Shown here in pieces: positions 1 to 7,518 of a DNA stretch of 52,716 nucleotides. A model generated the notes under the pieces. It was given only the letters and a program-made list of their open reading frames with translations. It was not told where the DNA came from and did no database searches. This stretch comes from Candidatus Omnitrophota bacterium. GTDB taxonomy: Bacteria; Omnitrophota; Gorgyraeia; Gygaellales; Profunditerraquicolaceae. Position numbers and translations under genes: made by a program. The stretch lies in the NCBI GenBank assembly GCA_023819035.1, contig JAMWCL010000004.1:1-52716 (forward strand). The letters run 5' to 3'. Within the stretch, counting starts at the first letter, position 1; every line of letters starts with the position of its first letter.

Positions 1-46
1 TTATCCCTTGCATAATTTTGACTAAAAATCTTTTTCTTTTTTAACT

Positions 47-60
47 TCTTGAGCTCAAGA
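47..60. repeat. 14-bp perfect palindrome
   Basis: TCTTGAGCTCAAGA is its own reverse complement. A further inverted pair, TTATCCCTTGC (1-11) and GCAAGGATAA (73-82), lies around it but is not concentric with it. No gene is visible in bases 1-280. The role is unknown; it may be a hairpin at the end of a transcript from outside the window or part of the repeat-rich margin of the decayed IS. Confidence 0.4.
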
Positions 61-123
61 GGCAGATAATTGGCAAGGATAAGTTATATTTCTTAAGTGA
101 AAGTTTTTAATATCTTATCTAAG

Positions 124-159
124 GGGGACAGACTATGCTTTAGGATAAGGAACGCCCCT
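124..159. repeat. GGGGACA...CCCCT repeat, copy 1
   Basis: A 36-nt unit starts GGGGACA and ends CGCCCCT, so its tips are inverted (GGGG/CCCC). It matches the unit at 1570-1605 at 28 of 36 positions in the same orientation. The two copies sit on opposite sides of the decayed transposase. It looks like a dispersed REP-like or MITE-like repeat; no protein is encoded. Confidence 0.55.
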
Positions 160-169
160 GCTTAAGCCT

Positions 170-209
170 TCTACTTTGCAGAAAGATGACATTATTATAT
201 TGTGGTAAC
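170..209. repeat. 40-nt imperfect direct repeat, left copy
   Basis: The stretch TCTACTTTGCA, a 7-nt variable part and GACATTATTATATTGTGGTAAC matches 1522-1561 in the same orientation (about 34 of 40 positions). The right copy includes the presumed terminal inverted repeat of the IS (TCTATTTTGC). The left copy may therefore be a second, truncated IS end, or the pair may be a diverged target duplication. Confidence 0.55.
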
Positions 210-238
210 GGATAATTTTTGGCAGATGTAAAAGCAAA

Positions 239-283
239 ATAGAAATTTCATATTTTTAGCAATATAGAAATTTCATATTTTTA
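239..283. repeat. Tandem 20-nt repeat at IS left end
   Basis: ATAGAAATTTCATATTTTTA occurs at 239-258 and again at 264-283, with a 25-bp period. The second copy overlaps the transposase stop codon. Iterated subterminal motifs of this kind often serve as transposase binding sites; that role is inferred here. Confidence 0.75.
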
Positions 284-1512
284 AAGAGCACTAGCTAACA
301 TCTCTTCTTTCTCTTTAAAATTTAAAGAACCGGGTAACTTAAACTTCCTCCAAGGATGATCTTTAGGAGGAATGTATTTGGTTCTTGGTCTATAAGGTTC
401 TTTTGGTTTCGCTGGCTTTATATCTATGAGTTTGTATTTTAGGCTAAAGCCATTATAGTTAATGTACAATTTGCCGTTAAGTCTTTCTTCTACAAAGACA
501 TACTTTGTCCTTATGCCTAAAGGCAAATCCTAAGATCTGGTAAAGCCTTCTGTTATGTCTTATCGTTAAATCACTTCTTAAGACCCTCTTTGTTCTTACA
601 GATAATATCTTATCTAAGTCGTTTTTAGGTATGGCTCTGTGAAGATTTGCCGAATTTAATGGTTCAATACTGAATCTCTGATTAAATTTAACAAGATACG
701 CTTTTAAGAATTCATTTGCCTCTTCTTTAGTCTTAATAATCTTTAATCTCATCTCTTTTATCAGCCTATCTTGAAAGGTCCTTAAAACCCTCTCTATCCT
801 TCCTTTTGCCTGAGGTGAATTGGCATGAATGATATTTACGCCTAACTCGTTCAGAGCCCTCTCAAATTGGCTTAAAGGTTGTTTGTTCTCTAATTGTTCT
901 TCTATACTTTGTTTTTTAGTTGACCTATAAGTGGTGTGTTTGTTGACGTAGATAGCCTAGGGAATACCATACTTTTCTATGTATCTTTTAAAGCTATTCA
1001 TTGCAGGCATTGTTCCTTCGTAATCGTAGAATCTGGCAAAGACTAAATTTGTAGCATCATCGACATAAGTCATCAAAACAAGTTCTGGATCTCTTTCCTC
1101 AAGCCATTTATGGTGTGAGCCGTCGAGTTGGACCAGCTGGCCGAAACATTCACACCTTTGACGCCAAAATCTATGTTTTCGGGATTTTCCTTGTCTGTGC
1201 CATAAGCCCTCATCAATTAGCCACTTCCTTAGTGTCTCTTGCTTAATTTGATCTTATTTAACTCTAAGAGTTTTTCAGTTGCTAAGGTAGGACCAAAATC
1301 AGGGTATTTGTTCTTGTAAAGACTAATAACTTTATCTTTTAGTTTTTGAGGAAATAGACGATGAGAAGGCCTACCTCTTAGTCTATGAATTATACCCTTA
1401 TCACCTTCTTCTTTTATCCTTTTAATTATCCTCCTTATCTGTCTGGTGCTTAAATCTAATATCTGGGCTGCTTCTATTTGCTTTAGCTTTTTATCTATTA
1501 ACTTGTGAATTA
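281..1512 (-). pseudogene. ISNCY-family DDE transposase, broken
   Basis: Reading three frames together gives a near full-length integrase-like transposase. An N-terminal HTH (KLKQIEAAQILDLSTRQIRR) is followed by a linker (RLRGRPSHRLFP) and a catalytic core with VQLDGSHHKW (first Asp), YVDDATNLVF (second Asp) and SPQAKGRIERVF (Glu). At least three lesions are visible: a frameshift between IKLS and KQETLRKW near 1250, an in-frame TAG in YGIP*AIYV near 960, and a frameshift near 530 that separates the two ORFs of the track (477-752 and 281-526). The QLDGSHH motif is typical of the IS1202/ISNCY group. The start codon is unclear. The gene is not expected to be functional, and no cargo gene is seen. 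Confidence 0.87.
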
Positions 1513-1521
1513 GCGGACAAA

Positions 1522-1561
1522 TCTATTTTGCACAATTAGGACATTATTATATTGCGGTTAC
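1522..1561. repeat. 40-nt imperfect direct repeat, right copy
   Basis: This is the partner of 170-209. It contains the right terminal inverted repeat of the IS (TCTATTTTGC) followed by GACATTATTATATTGCGGTTAC, with only two mismatches to the left copy over the last 22 nt. Confidence 0.55.
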
Positions 1562-1569
1562 AGTCCTCA

Positions 1570-1605
1570 GGGGACAACCTTTGCTTCAGATTAAGGAGCG
1601 TCCCT
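1570..1605. repeat. GGGGACA...CCCT repeat, copy 2
   Basis: This second 36-nt unit has inverted tips (GGGGAC / GTCCCT) and matches 124-159 at 28 of 36 positions. It lies between the IS remnant and the end of btuB, where a short hairpin (CAGGAA/TTCCTG near 1621-1635) also sits. The hairpin lacks a clear T tract on either strand. Confidence 0.55.
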
Positions 1606-1679
1606 CAAACTCAAAGGCATCAGGAAACATTCCTGGAAAATATATATTGCGATTAGATCCTATCCTTTAGGGAGAAATG

Positions 1680-3548
1680 TTAAAATATAAGCCTTGTCCC
1701 AAAAAATAAAGAGAATTTAGAAGTCTGATATCCTTTTATCTCTTCATATTTTTCATCCACTATATTCTCAACACGACTAAATACTTCAAAATTATCTTTC
1801 AGTTTATAATTTATAGCAATATTTCCTAATACATAAGGTTTAAGAAGCTGATTTCCTGAAGTATCTGAAAAGCGATGTCCTGTATAGGAGATATCCAAAT
1901 AAGTGGTTAATTTATCAAATTCTCCTTTTATTCTAAATAATACTTTATTAGATGGACGTCTGGCAAGTTCTGCATGGTTTTCTTTATTTTCTGTATCTAA
2001 CCAAGTATACCCTAAACTTAAATCTATATTTTTATTTAAGGAGTAGATTAATTCATTTTCAATCCCTTTAATTCTGGATTTACTTACATTAACATAACCC
2101 TGTCCCCCGATATAATCTATAAGATCTTTAAGTTGACTGTGAAAATAAACAGAGCTTAATTTTAAATTATCATTAAATTTATGTTCAAAACCTATCTCAT
2201 AGGTTTCTGATTTCTCCGGTTTAAGATTACTATTGCCAATAGGTCCCCAGGCAGTTTGTGGAGCATAAAGTTGATATAAGGATGGTGCCTTAAAACCTGT
2301 GCCAAAAGATGCCTTTAGTTTTGTATCTTCATTAAACAGATAACTTCCTCCAATTCTATAAGTACTTTTGTCTTTAAAACTTGAATGATCATCTAATCTA
2401 TAAGATAAAGAAAAAAGTATATTTTTATTAGGTTCTAAGATATTTTCCAAAAAATAACCTTTGTTATTTGCAGTTTCTTTAGGAAAGTCAGAACCTCCCC
2501 AGCTGTCTGCCCTGAAAGAATCACCCTTTTCTCTTAAATAATCAAAACCAAAGATTATCTTATAAAAATCAACTGGTCTTAACTCAAATTGATTATCTAA
2601 CTGATAGGTTGAGCCAAGATACCAGTAGTCAGTTAAAGCATCCTCCCAGCCCTTTCGGTATATTTTGGTAGAGGCTAAAGTTAGTTTATAATCCAAATTA
2701 TTGCTAATGGAGTATTTTACCTTAAGACCTAAGATTCCTTCGTAGTCATAGGCATAGTTATCATCATCGTCGACAGGAAGATAGGGTGGAGTCCAGCTAC
2801 TTCCGTCGTATTCATATTTGGCATAGATGTAATGACCAATAAGTTCAAGTTTTGTTCTATCAGAAATTTCATAATCTAAATTTAAAATGGCATTTAAATT
2901 GTGATAAGAGTCTCTTTCGTGATTGTTATTTTTTTCTTTGGCTAAAGAATAGCCTCCGGTATCTGTCCTAATCACCCCTACATTATAACCAAAATTATCC
3001 TTCCTTCCATTAAATTCTAAAGACTCTTCATAGGTATGGTAACTACCTATTTTCTGTTGATAGATAAATTTAGGTTTTTCTTTCCCTTTTTTACTTAAAA
3101 GATTTATTATTCCTCCAATAGCATCTGAACCGTAAAGAGAACTTTGCGGACCTTTGGAGACTTCAATTCTATCAACGCCAATTAATTTAAAATGAGCAAA
3201 ATTATAATACCCGCTGGTAAGTATAGGGTCATATATCTTTATTCCATCAAGCATAAAACGGCTATGATAAGAATTGTGACCCCTTAAGAAAATAGAGGTA
3301 TCTCCACCTATTCCAGTTGCGGTCTTCATAATACTTGTAGATTCAGCCAGTGCCTCTTTTAGAGAATATATTCCTTTATTTTGGGTTTCTTCTACATCAA
3401 TTTCTTCTACAGTTGCACCTGCTACTTTAGATAGAATCTCTGTTCTATAAGGAGTTATTACAATCTTTTCCAGTTCCACCTCCCGCGCTGATACAGATAT
3501 TACCCAGACCCAAAAGAAGACTACTGTTAATAATATTGCTTTTTTCAT
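1680..3548 (-). CDS. btuB: BtuB-like TonB-dependent receptor
   Basis: Outer-membrane gated channel, predicted to import cobalamin or a related corrinoid using TonB energy. The 622-residue length is close to E. coli BtuB. A signal peptide (about residues 1-21) is followed by a TonB box (EKIVITPYR, about 27-35), a plug domain (about 45-155, with GPQSSLYGSDAIGGIINL) and a 22-strand-type barrel ending in aromatic FSLFFGTRLIF. The start is supported by a GGAGGT Shine-Dalgarno. It lies 5 nt after the DUF71 gene and behind a cobalamin aptamer, which fixes the likely substrate as a corrinoid. The family alone would also allow other siderophore-like ligands. Confidence 0.9.
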   Translation of the reverse strand: MKKAILLTVVFFWVWVISVSAREVELEKIVITPYRTEILSKVAGATVEEIDVEETQNKGIYSLKEALAESTSIMKTATGIGGDTSIFLRGHNSYHSRFMLDGIKIYDPILTSGYYNFAHFKLIGVDRIEVSKGPQSSLYGSDAIGGIINLLSKKGKEKPKFIYQQKIGSYHTYEESLEFNGRKDNFGYNVGVIRTDTGGYSLAKEKNNNHERDSYHNLNAILNLDYEISDRTKLELIGHYIYAKYEYDGSSWTPPYLPVDDDDNYAYDYEGILGLKVKYSISNNLDYKLTLASTKIYRKGWEDALTDYWYLGSTYQLDNQFELRPVDFYKIIFGFDYLREKGDSFRADSWGGSDFPKETANNKGYFLENILEPNKNILFSLSYRLDDHSSFKDKSTYRIGGSYLFNEDTKLKASFGTGFKAPSLYQLYAPQTAWGPIGNSNLKPEKSETYEIGFEHKFNDNLKLSSVYFHSQLKDLIDYIGGQGYVNVSKSRIKGIENELIYSLNKNIDLSLGYTWLDTENKENHAELARRPSNKVLFRIKGEFDKLTTYLDISYTGHRFSDTSGNQLLKPYVLGNIAINYKLKDNFEVFSRVENIVDEKYEEIKGYQTSKFSLFFGTRLIF

Positions 3549-3553
3549 CAGAC

Positions 3554-4237
3554 CTACCTCCTTTCTTTTGATTCAACACTATACTCCTGGATATCTAAGA
3601 ACCAGAAATTATTAATCAATAGTTTTTCTGTCTTTTTTATATTTATTCTTTTATTAAAGATCGGGCCATCATAAACAAAAGTATGATATTCTCCCTTTTC
3701 ACCACAGAGATCCACATCTTTTATGGTTTGTAAGTCTTTAATAAAATCTTTATCGATTGTGCGACCAATCCAATTCTCATCAAATTTATCTGCCTGTGCA
3801 CTTGTAACTATTGCTTTAAAACCCAAACTTATAAATTCATTTAGTAACTTCAAGGTAGATTTCTGCCATAAAGGAGAGATAACCTTAAGTCCTTCTTGGG
3901 CACAGATATTCTTAACCCACTCCTGTAGATCCTGTAGATATATATCACCCCGCACGATCTGATTAATATTTATTCTTTTTAATTCTTGCAAAGTCTTTCT
4001 AAATACTTCTTCATAGGTATCTTTTGTAGTTTCTTTCTGTATCAGGGGGATATCCAATACCTCTGATTGAAGTTGAACCAAATTGCTTTTAGTTCCATGA
4101 AAGGATACACGGCCATACTCATGAGAGATAAAATTAAAAATACAGGCAATTCTATAACCCTTCTGCATTGCCCTGTATAATGCCAGACAGCTATCTTTTC
4201 CACTACTCCAGGAACAAGCAGCAACTCTGTTCTTCAA
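3554..4237 (-). CDS. DUF71/COG2102 ATP-pyrophosphatase, B12-linked subgroup
   Basis: This 227-residue protein is an adenine-nucleotide alpha-hydrolase-like ATPase of the diphthine-ammonia ligase family. The PP-loop SWSSGKDSCLAL is at residues 9-20, and EKGEYHTFVYDGP near residue 180 is the family's second signature. Bacteria have no diphthamide; a COG2102 subgroup near B12 transporters has been proposed in comparative genomics to act in B12 salvage (amide or side-chain chemistry). Here it is the first gene after a cobalamin riboswitch and directly precedes btuB, which fits that subgroup. It starts with TTG, preceded by AAGGAA at suitable spacing. The precise reaction is unproven. Confidence 0.85.
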   Translation of the reverse strand: MKNRVAACSWSSGKDSCLALYRAMQKGYRIACIFNFISHEYGRVSFHGTKSNLVQLQSEVLDIPLIQKETTKDTYEEVFRKTLQELKRININQIVRGDIYLQDLQEWVKNICAQEGLKVISPLWQKSTLKLLNEFISLGFKAIVTSAQADKFDENWIGRTIDKDFIKDLQTIKDVDLCGEKGEYHTFVYDGPIFNKRINIKKTEKLLINNFWFLDIQEYSVESKERR

Positions 4238-4249
4238 AATTATTCCTTT

Positions 4250-4279
4250 TTATTAAAAACCCGAACTTCTAAGGCGGGT
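4250..4279 (-). terminator. Intrinsic terminator of the DUF71-btuB riboswitch
   Basis: On the minus strand ACCCG-C-CTT-AG-AAG-TT-CGGGT forms a hairpin followed by TTTTTAAT, about 50 nt after the cobalamin aptamer and just before the DUF71 Shine-Dalgarno. It is likely the expression platform: terminator formation would reduce readthrough when cobalamin is bound. Confidence 0.7.
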
Positions 4280-4327
4280 AGCTTTGGTTTTAAAACTTCC
4301 CTTCCCAGGAAGGTACTAACCTAAAAA

Positions 4328-4413
4328 ATAGATGATCGACCGGGCTACTCTTTTAGAGATTACCGTTGCTGGGGCAGCCTCAGGAATCTCATCTGAAATT
4401 CCTGCATCTATCT
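4328..4413 (-). promoter_or_regulatory. Cobalamin riboswitch, compact class-II-like
   Basis: On the minus strand the segment closes with a 7-bp P1 (ATAGATG / CATCTAT). It contains a P3-like hairpin (AGGAATTTC...GATTCCTG), the core GCTGCCCCAGCAACGGTAA and the B12-box-like AGCCCGGTCGATCA only about 15 nt later. The short gap means the peripheral P8-P12 region of class I aptamers is absent, as in the env/class II type. It lies between its own promoter and an intrinsic terminator, upstream of DUF71-btuB. The core motif is strong; the class assignment is by eye. Confidence 0.82.
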
Positions 4414-4429
4414 GGTTTATTTATGAAAA

Positions 4430-4458
4430 ATTTTATTTATATTTAAAAAATCCGTCAA
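4430..4458 (-). promoter_or_regulatory. Promoter of the DUF71-btuB unit
   Basis: TTGACG, a 17-nt spacer and TAAAAT lie on the minus strand just upstream of the cobalamin aptamer, so transcription would start about 7-10 nt before P1. This makes the unit independent of btuFCD. Confidence 0.72.
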
Positions 4459-4476
4459 TAGACAAAAATGGACAAA

Positions 4477-4620
4477 TTAAGACGTCTTTAAAATTCTACT
4501 TATATGTCTTATGCTTAGATTAAATTTTTTACTTAATTCTTTTAAAGAAATCCCTTTTTTTCTTAAGGTGATAATCTTTTGATTCCGTTTTTTTAAAAAA
4601 TCTTTGAATATAGAATTCAT
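4477..4620 (-). CDS. Small HTH protein (47 aa), not in ORF track
   Basis: An ATG 6 nt after the btuD stop opens a 47-codon frame ending in TAA. It starts MNSIFKDFLKKRNQKI and contains a compact helix-turn-helix, GISLKELSKKFNLSIRHIS, ending RILKTS. It is very basic. The HTH resembles those of Mor-like activators and transposase N-termini, but there is no further domain. It is the last gene of btuFCD and its stop lies directly before the promoter of the DUF71-btuB unit, so it could regulate that promoter. It might instead be the stump of a longer regulator. The frame, the position and the clear HTH support a real gene; the ribosome site is weak, suggesting coupling to btuD. Confidence 0.6.
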   Translation of the reverse strand: MNSIFKDFLKKRNQKIITLRKKGISLKELSKKFNLSIRHISRILKTS

Positions 4621-4626
4621 CTCATT

Positions 4627-5421
4627 TCATTCTTTTTGGCTCTCGGAAAATAAAATTATGAATGGCCTTCCTGTTAGAGGATTTTCTTTCACCAAAACCG
4701 GGGTTCTATATACTGTCTCTAAATCTTTATAGGTTAAAACCTCCGATATATCTCCCTGCTTCACAATTCTTCCTTTATCAAGAAGGATAAGCCTTTCACA
4801 ATATTGACTGGCTAAATTTAAATCATGTAATACAATTAAAACAGTTACATTTTTTGTTTGATTTAATTTTTTTATTAAGTCCATTATATGTATCTGATGC
4901 CCAATATCTAAATGGGCGGTAGGTTCATCCAGAATCAAAAGTTTTGGTTCCTGAGCAAGGGCACGTGCAATTAACACCCTCTGGCGTTCTCCACTGCTTA
5001 AGGCTTCGAAGGGCTTATTTCTTAAATCTAATGTTTCTGTTAAGAAAAGGGCATTTTCTACAATAGAAAAATCTTTTTTTGTTTCTGATTGCAGTCTTTT
5101 TAAGTAGGGTATCCTTCCCATGAAAACTATCTCCCAGACACTAAAAGAAAAATAAATCTTTGTTTCCTGGGCTACAAAAGCCACATTTTGAGAAAACTCC
5201 TTTAAACTTATTTTTTTTAAATCTTTGCCCTGCCAAAAAATTTTTCCTTTGGTAGGACTTAGGACTTTGGTAATTAATCTTAAAAGCGTAGATTTTCCCG
5301 AAGCATTTGGCCCAATAATACCTAAGAAATCTTTTTCATTTAATTCAAAAGAAACATTCTTTATTACTTCATTATTTTTATATCCTCCATATAGATTTTC
5401 TACTTTTAATATACTATCCAT
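4627..5421 (-). CDS. btuD: Cobalamin ABC transporter ATP-binding protein
   Basis: This 264-residue cytoplasmic ATPase would power the BtuC permease. Walker A is GPNASGKST (about residues 36-44), the Q-loop lies near VAFVAQET, the ABC signature is LSSGERQR (about 141-148) and Walker B is LLILDEPTAHLD (about 160-171), followed by the switch histidine in VLHDLNLAS. It belongs to the FecE/BtuD/FhuC subfamily. It follows btuC by 7 nt and lies in a riboswitch-controlled unit, which supports cobalamin rather than iron as cargo. Confidence 0.92.
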   Translation of the reverse strand: MDSILKVENLYGGYKNNEVIKNVSFELNEKDFLGIIGPNASGKSTLLRLITKVLSPTKGKIFWQGKDLKKISLKEFSQNVAFVAQETKIYFSFSVWEIVFMGRIPYLKRLQSETKKDFSIVENALFLTETLDLRNKPFEALSSGERQRVLIARALAQEPKLLILDEPTAHLDIGHQIHIMDLIKKLNQTKNVTVLIVLHDLNLASQYCERLILLDKGRIVKQGDISEVLTYKDLETVYRTPVLVKENPLTGRPFIILFSESQKE

Positions 5422-5428
5422 CTTTCTC

Positions 5429-6388
5429 TTAGGTTATTTTCTGTTTTCCTTTTAAAAGGAATATAAAAATGGGGGCTCCCAGAAAAGCAGTGATAACACC
5501 AATAGGTATCTCCAAAGGTGAGATTAAGGTACGTGCCAGCATATCAGAAAATACTAAAAATGCCGCTCCTAAGATAGCACTTAAAGGAATCAGTCTTTTA
5601 TGATTTGACCCAAAAGCAAATCTTATAATATGGGGAATAATTAGGCCTACAAAGCCAATAATTCCGCTTACACAAACGATACTTGAAGTAATTAAAGAAA
5701 CTAGAATAAATAGGATTTTTTTTACCTTTTCCACATCTATTCCTAAATGGATTGCCTCCTCTTCTCCTATACTTATTGCATTTAAGTCCTTCCAAAATAA
5801 AAATATCAGTGATATAGCTGATACAACTATAACTGTAACTAAAATTAAGGGTTTTAGATCATAATTACTTAAGCTTCCCCATAACCACCAAAATATTCCA
5901 TGCATTACCTGCTTAGGTGAAGTATAGATTAGCAAAATAATTATTCCTGATAAGACTAAAGAGACAATTACCCCTGCCAATATTAACGACTGAATGGGTA
6001 AACGATTATCCTCCCGAGCAATCTGATATACTAAAATTGTAGTAGAAATCGCACCTATAAATGCACTTAAAGGTAGAAATAATCCAGAAAATCCCAGAAC
6101 TATTGCTAAAACTGCCCCTAAACCTGCACCGCTAGATGTACCTAAAAGATACGGTTCGGCTAAAGGATTTTTAAGAATTGCTTGCATTACTACCCCAGAA
6201 ACTGTTAAACCTGCACCAGCAATTATGCCCAATAAGATACGAAGAATTCTTAAATAAAGAATAGGCCTATTTTCCTTTAAAAAAAGTTCTAAAAAATTAA
6301 GTTTTACTGAACCGTGGTTTAGAGCTAAAGTTAAAGATAAAATAAATAACAAAATTAATAGAATAATTCTTATATTAAAATTTTTCAT
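5429..6388 (-). CDS. btuC: Cobalamin ABC transporter permease (FecCD family)
   Basis: Inner-membrane permease of 319 residues with about nine to ten hydrophobic segments. It contains the family motifs GAGLTVSGVVMQAILKNPLA (about 57-76) and, in the C-terminal half, GIIGFVGLIIPHIIRFAFG, which includes the contact region for the ATPase. It overlaps btuF by 14 nt and precedes btuD by 7 nt, the standard binding protein-permease-ATPase arrangement. Confidence 0.93.
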   Translation of the reverse strand: MKNFNIRIILLILLFILSLTLALNHGSVKLNFLELFLKENRPILYLRILRILLGIIAGAGLTVSGVVMQAILKNPLAEPYLLGTSSGAGLGAVLAIVLGFSGLFLPLSAFIGAISTTILVYQIAREDNRLPIQSLILAGVIVSLVLSGIIILLIYTSPKQVMHGIFWWLWGSLSNYDLKPLILVTVIVVSAISLIFLFWKDLNAISIGEEEAIHLGIDVEKVKKILFILVSLITSSIVCVSGIIGFVGLIIPHIIRFAFGSNHKRLIPLSAILGAAFLVFSDMLARTLISPLEIPIGVITAFLGAPIFIFLLKGKQKIT

Positions 6389-7217
6389 CTTCGAAATATA
6401 ATCTTTGATATATTTTAAGAAGCCCTTCTATCAATCGCGGTCCGGGGCGTAAAAGAATATCTGGTTCTATATCCGTATAGATACGATTAGATTTAGTTGC
6501 TTTTAGAAAATTCCAAATAAAATTTTTTCTAAAACTATATTTATCTTTACCCATATATGTAGCGATAATACATTCGGGATCCTCTTTAATTAACTGTTCA
6601 AAACTGAAATAGGTATAAGGTCTTTTGATATGATGGGTGATATTTCTGCCTCCTGCTAAATAAATCAATTCATCGATAAAACAACCGTATCCTACGGTCA
6701 TTAAAGGCTCGTCCCAAAAAAGAAAAAATACCTTTGGTCTTTTATTTAGAGGAATGTCTTTTGTCTTATTGATAACTAAATTTATATTTCTTCTCATATT
6801 ATTAACTAATTCATCTGCCTCTTTGACTCTATTAGTAATTTGGCCAATTTCTTTTATGGATACCATTAACTCCTCTATATTTTTAGGGTCACTTATATAT
6901 AATTTTAAATTCAGCTGTTTTAATTGATTAACTACCCTTTCCTGTTGTAATCCCGTACAGAAGACAATATCGGGTCTTAAAGAAATAATTTTTTCTATAT
7001 CTGGCTGGCTGAAAGAACCTATCCTGGGTTTATTATTTGCCTGAGGTGGATAATTACAGAATGAACTTACCCCAACAATCTCTTCATCTAATCCTAAAGC
7101 AAAGAGTATCTCAGTAATTGAAGGAGCAAGGGAAATAACTCTTAATTTATGTTCGCTGGCAAAAAGGAAAGCTTTAAAGGAAAGCAAAACAGCTACCAAA
7201 ATAAATATCTTTTTCAT
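6375..7217 (-). CDS. btuF: Cobalamin-binding periplasmic protein
   Basis: This 280-residue protein has a signal peptide (about residues 1-20). The mature N-terminus, LRVISLAPSITEILFALG, is the hallmark of BtuF-type class III binding proteins. Later parts (PRIGSFSQPDIEKIISLRPD, PKVFFLFWDEPLMTVG) belong to the second lobe. It is the first gene after a class I cobalamin riboswitch; the start codon lies only about 9 nt after the terminator stem and has no clear Shine-Dalgarno, so the same hairpin could affect translation as well as termination. It overlaps btuC. Confidence 0.92.
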   Translation of the reverse strand: MKKIFILVAVLLSFKAFLFASEHKLRVISLAPSITEILFALGLDEEIVGVSSFCNYPPQANNKPRIGSFSQPDIEKIISLRPDIVFCTGLQQERVVNQLKQLNLKLYISDPKNIEELMVSIKEIGQITNRVKEADELVNNMRRNINLVINKTKDIPLNKRPKVFFLFWDEPLMTVGYGCFIDELIYLAGGRNITHHIKRPYTYFSFEQLIKEDPECIIATYMGKDKYSFRKNFIWNFLKATKSNRIYTDIEPDILLRPGPRLIEGLLKIYQRLYFEDEKF

Positions 7218-7220
7218 AAA

Positions 7221-7268
7221 ATAAAAAACCCCGAAAAATAGTAAATTTTCATACTAATTTTCGGGGTT
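7221..7268 (-). terminator. Intrinsic terminator of the btuF riboswitch
   Basis: On the minus strand AACCCCGAAAA and TTTTCGGGGTT form an 11-bp stem followed by TTTTTTATTTT. It lies between the cobalamin aptamer and the btuF start, as expected for a transcription-terminating expression platform. Confidence 0.9.
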
Positions 7269-7310
7269 GCACCCTTATTTTACTTTGGCCCTTACCACGA
7301 GGCACTTTAT

Positions 7311-7455
7311 TATACAGGCAGGTCTTCTGACTCGGAGATCATCCTACTTTTCTGCGCCTTCCCAGCTCTTGGCCAGTGGCATTAATGCAGAATTTCGTCC
7401 TTCCCTACAGCAGCGGGACTGTGACCGCTTCTACGGTCTTCCCTTAGCCTGTATA
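7311..7455 (-). promoter_or_regulatory. Cobalamin riboswitch, class I
   Basis: On the minus strand a 9-bp P1 (TATACAGGC / GCCTGTATA) encloses GGGAAGACCGTAGAAGCGGTC, GTCCCGCTGCTGT, GCCACTGG, CTGGGAAGGCGCAG and the canonical B12 box GAGTCAGAAGACCTGCC. All core elements are in normal order, with the full P7-P12 periphery. It controls btuF-btuC-btuD through the terminator at 7221-7268. Confidence 0.95.
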
Positions 7456-7484
7456 CTAAACCTCTTAAAGAACAAACAAAATTT

Positions 7485-7513
7485 AATATAAACTAAATTA
7501 AATTTTATGTCAA
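7485..7513 (-). promoter_or_regulatory. Promoter of btuFCD
   Basis: TTGACA, a 17-nt spacer and TATATT lie on the minus strand, with the -10 about 30 nt upstream of the riboswitch P1. The -35 lies only a few nt after the stop of the upstream lipoprotein gene. Confidence 0.82.
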
Positions 7514-7518
7514 GAAAA

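Larger units (their letters stand above)
210..1539 (-). mobile_element. Decayed ISNCY/IS1202-type insertion sequence
   Basis: The region is filled by one broken DDE transposase on the minus strand. GCAAAATAGA at the left (234-243) is found inverted at the right end (1522-1531), consistent with terminal inverted repeats. The exact ends are uncertain because the inverted repeats are not equidistant from the flanking direct repeats. The element lies just downstream of btuB and appears immobile. Confidence 0.7.

Noticed and set aside
4332-4523. Plus-strand 63-codon ORF
   Set aside because: It lies antisense to the compact cobalamin aptamer and its promoter, and it has no ribosome site; the RNA motif explains the sequence.
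7267-7491. Plus-strand 74-codon ORF
   Set aside because: It is entirely antisense to the class I cobalamin riboswitch, whose conserved boxes explain its sequence.
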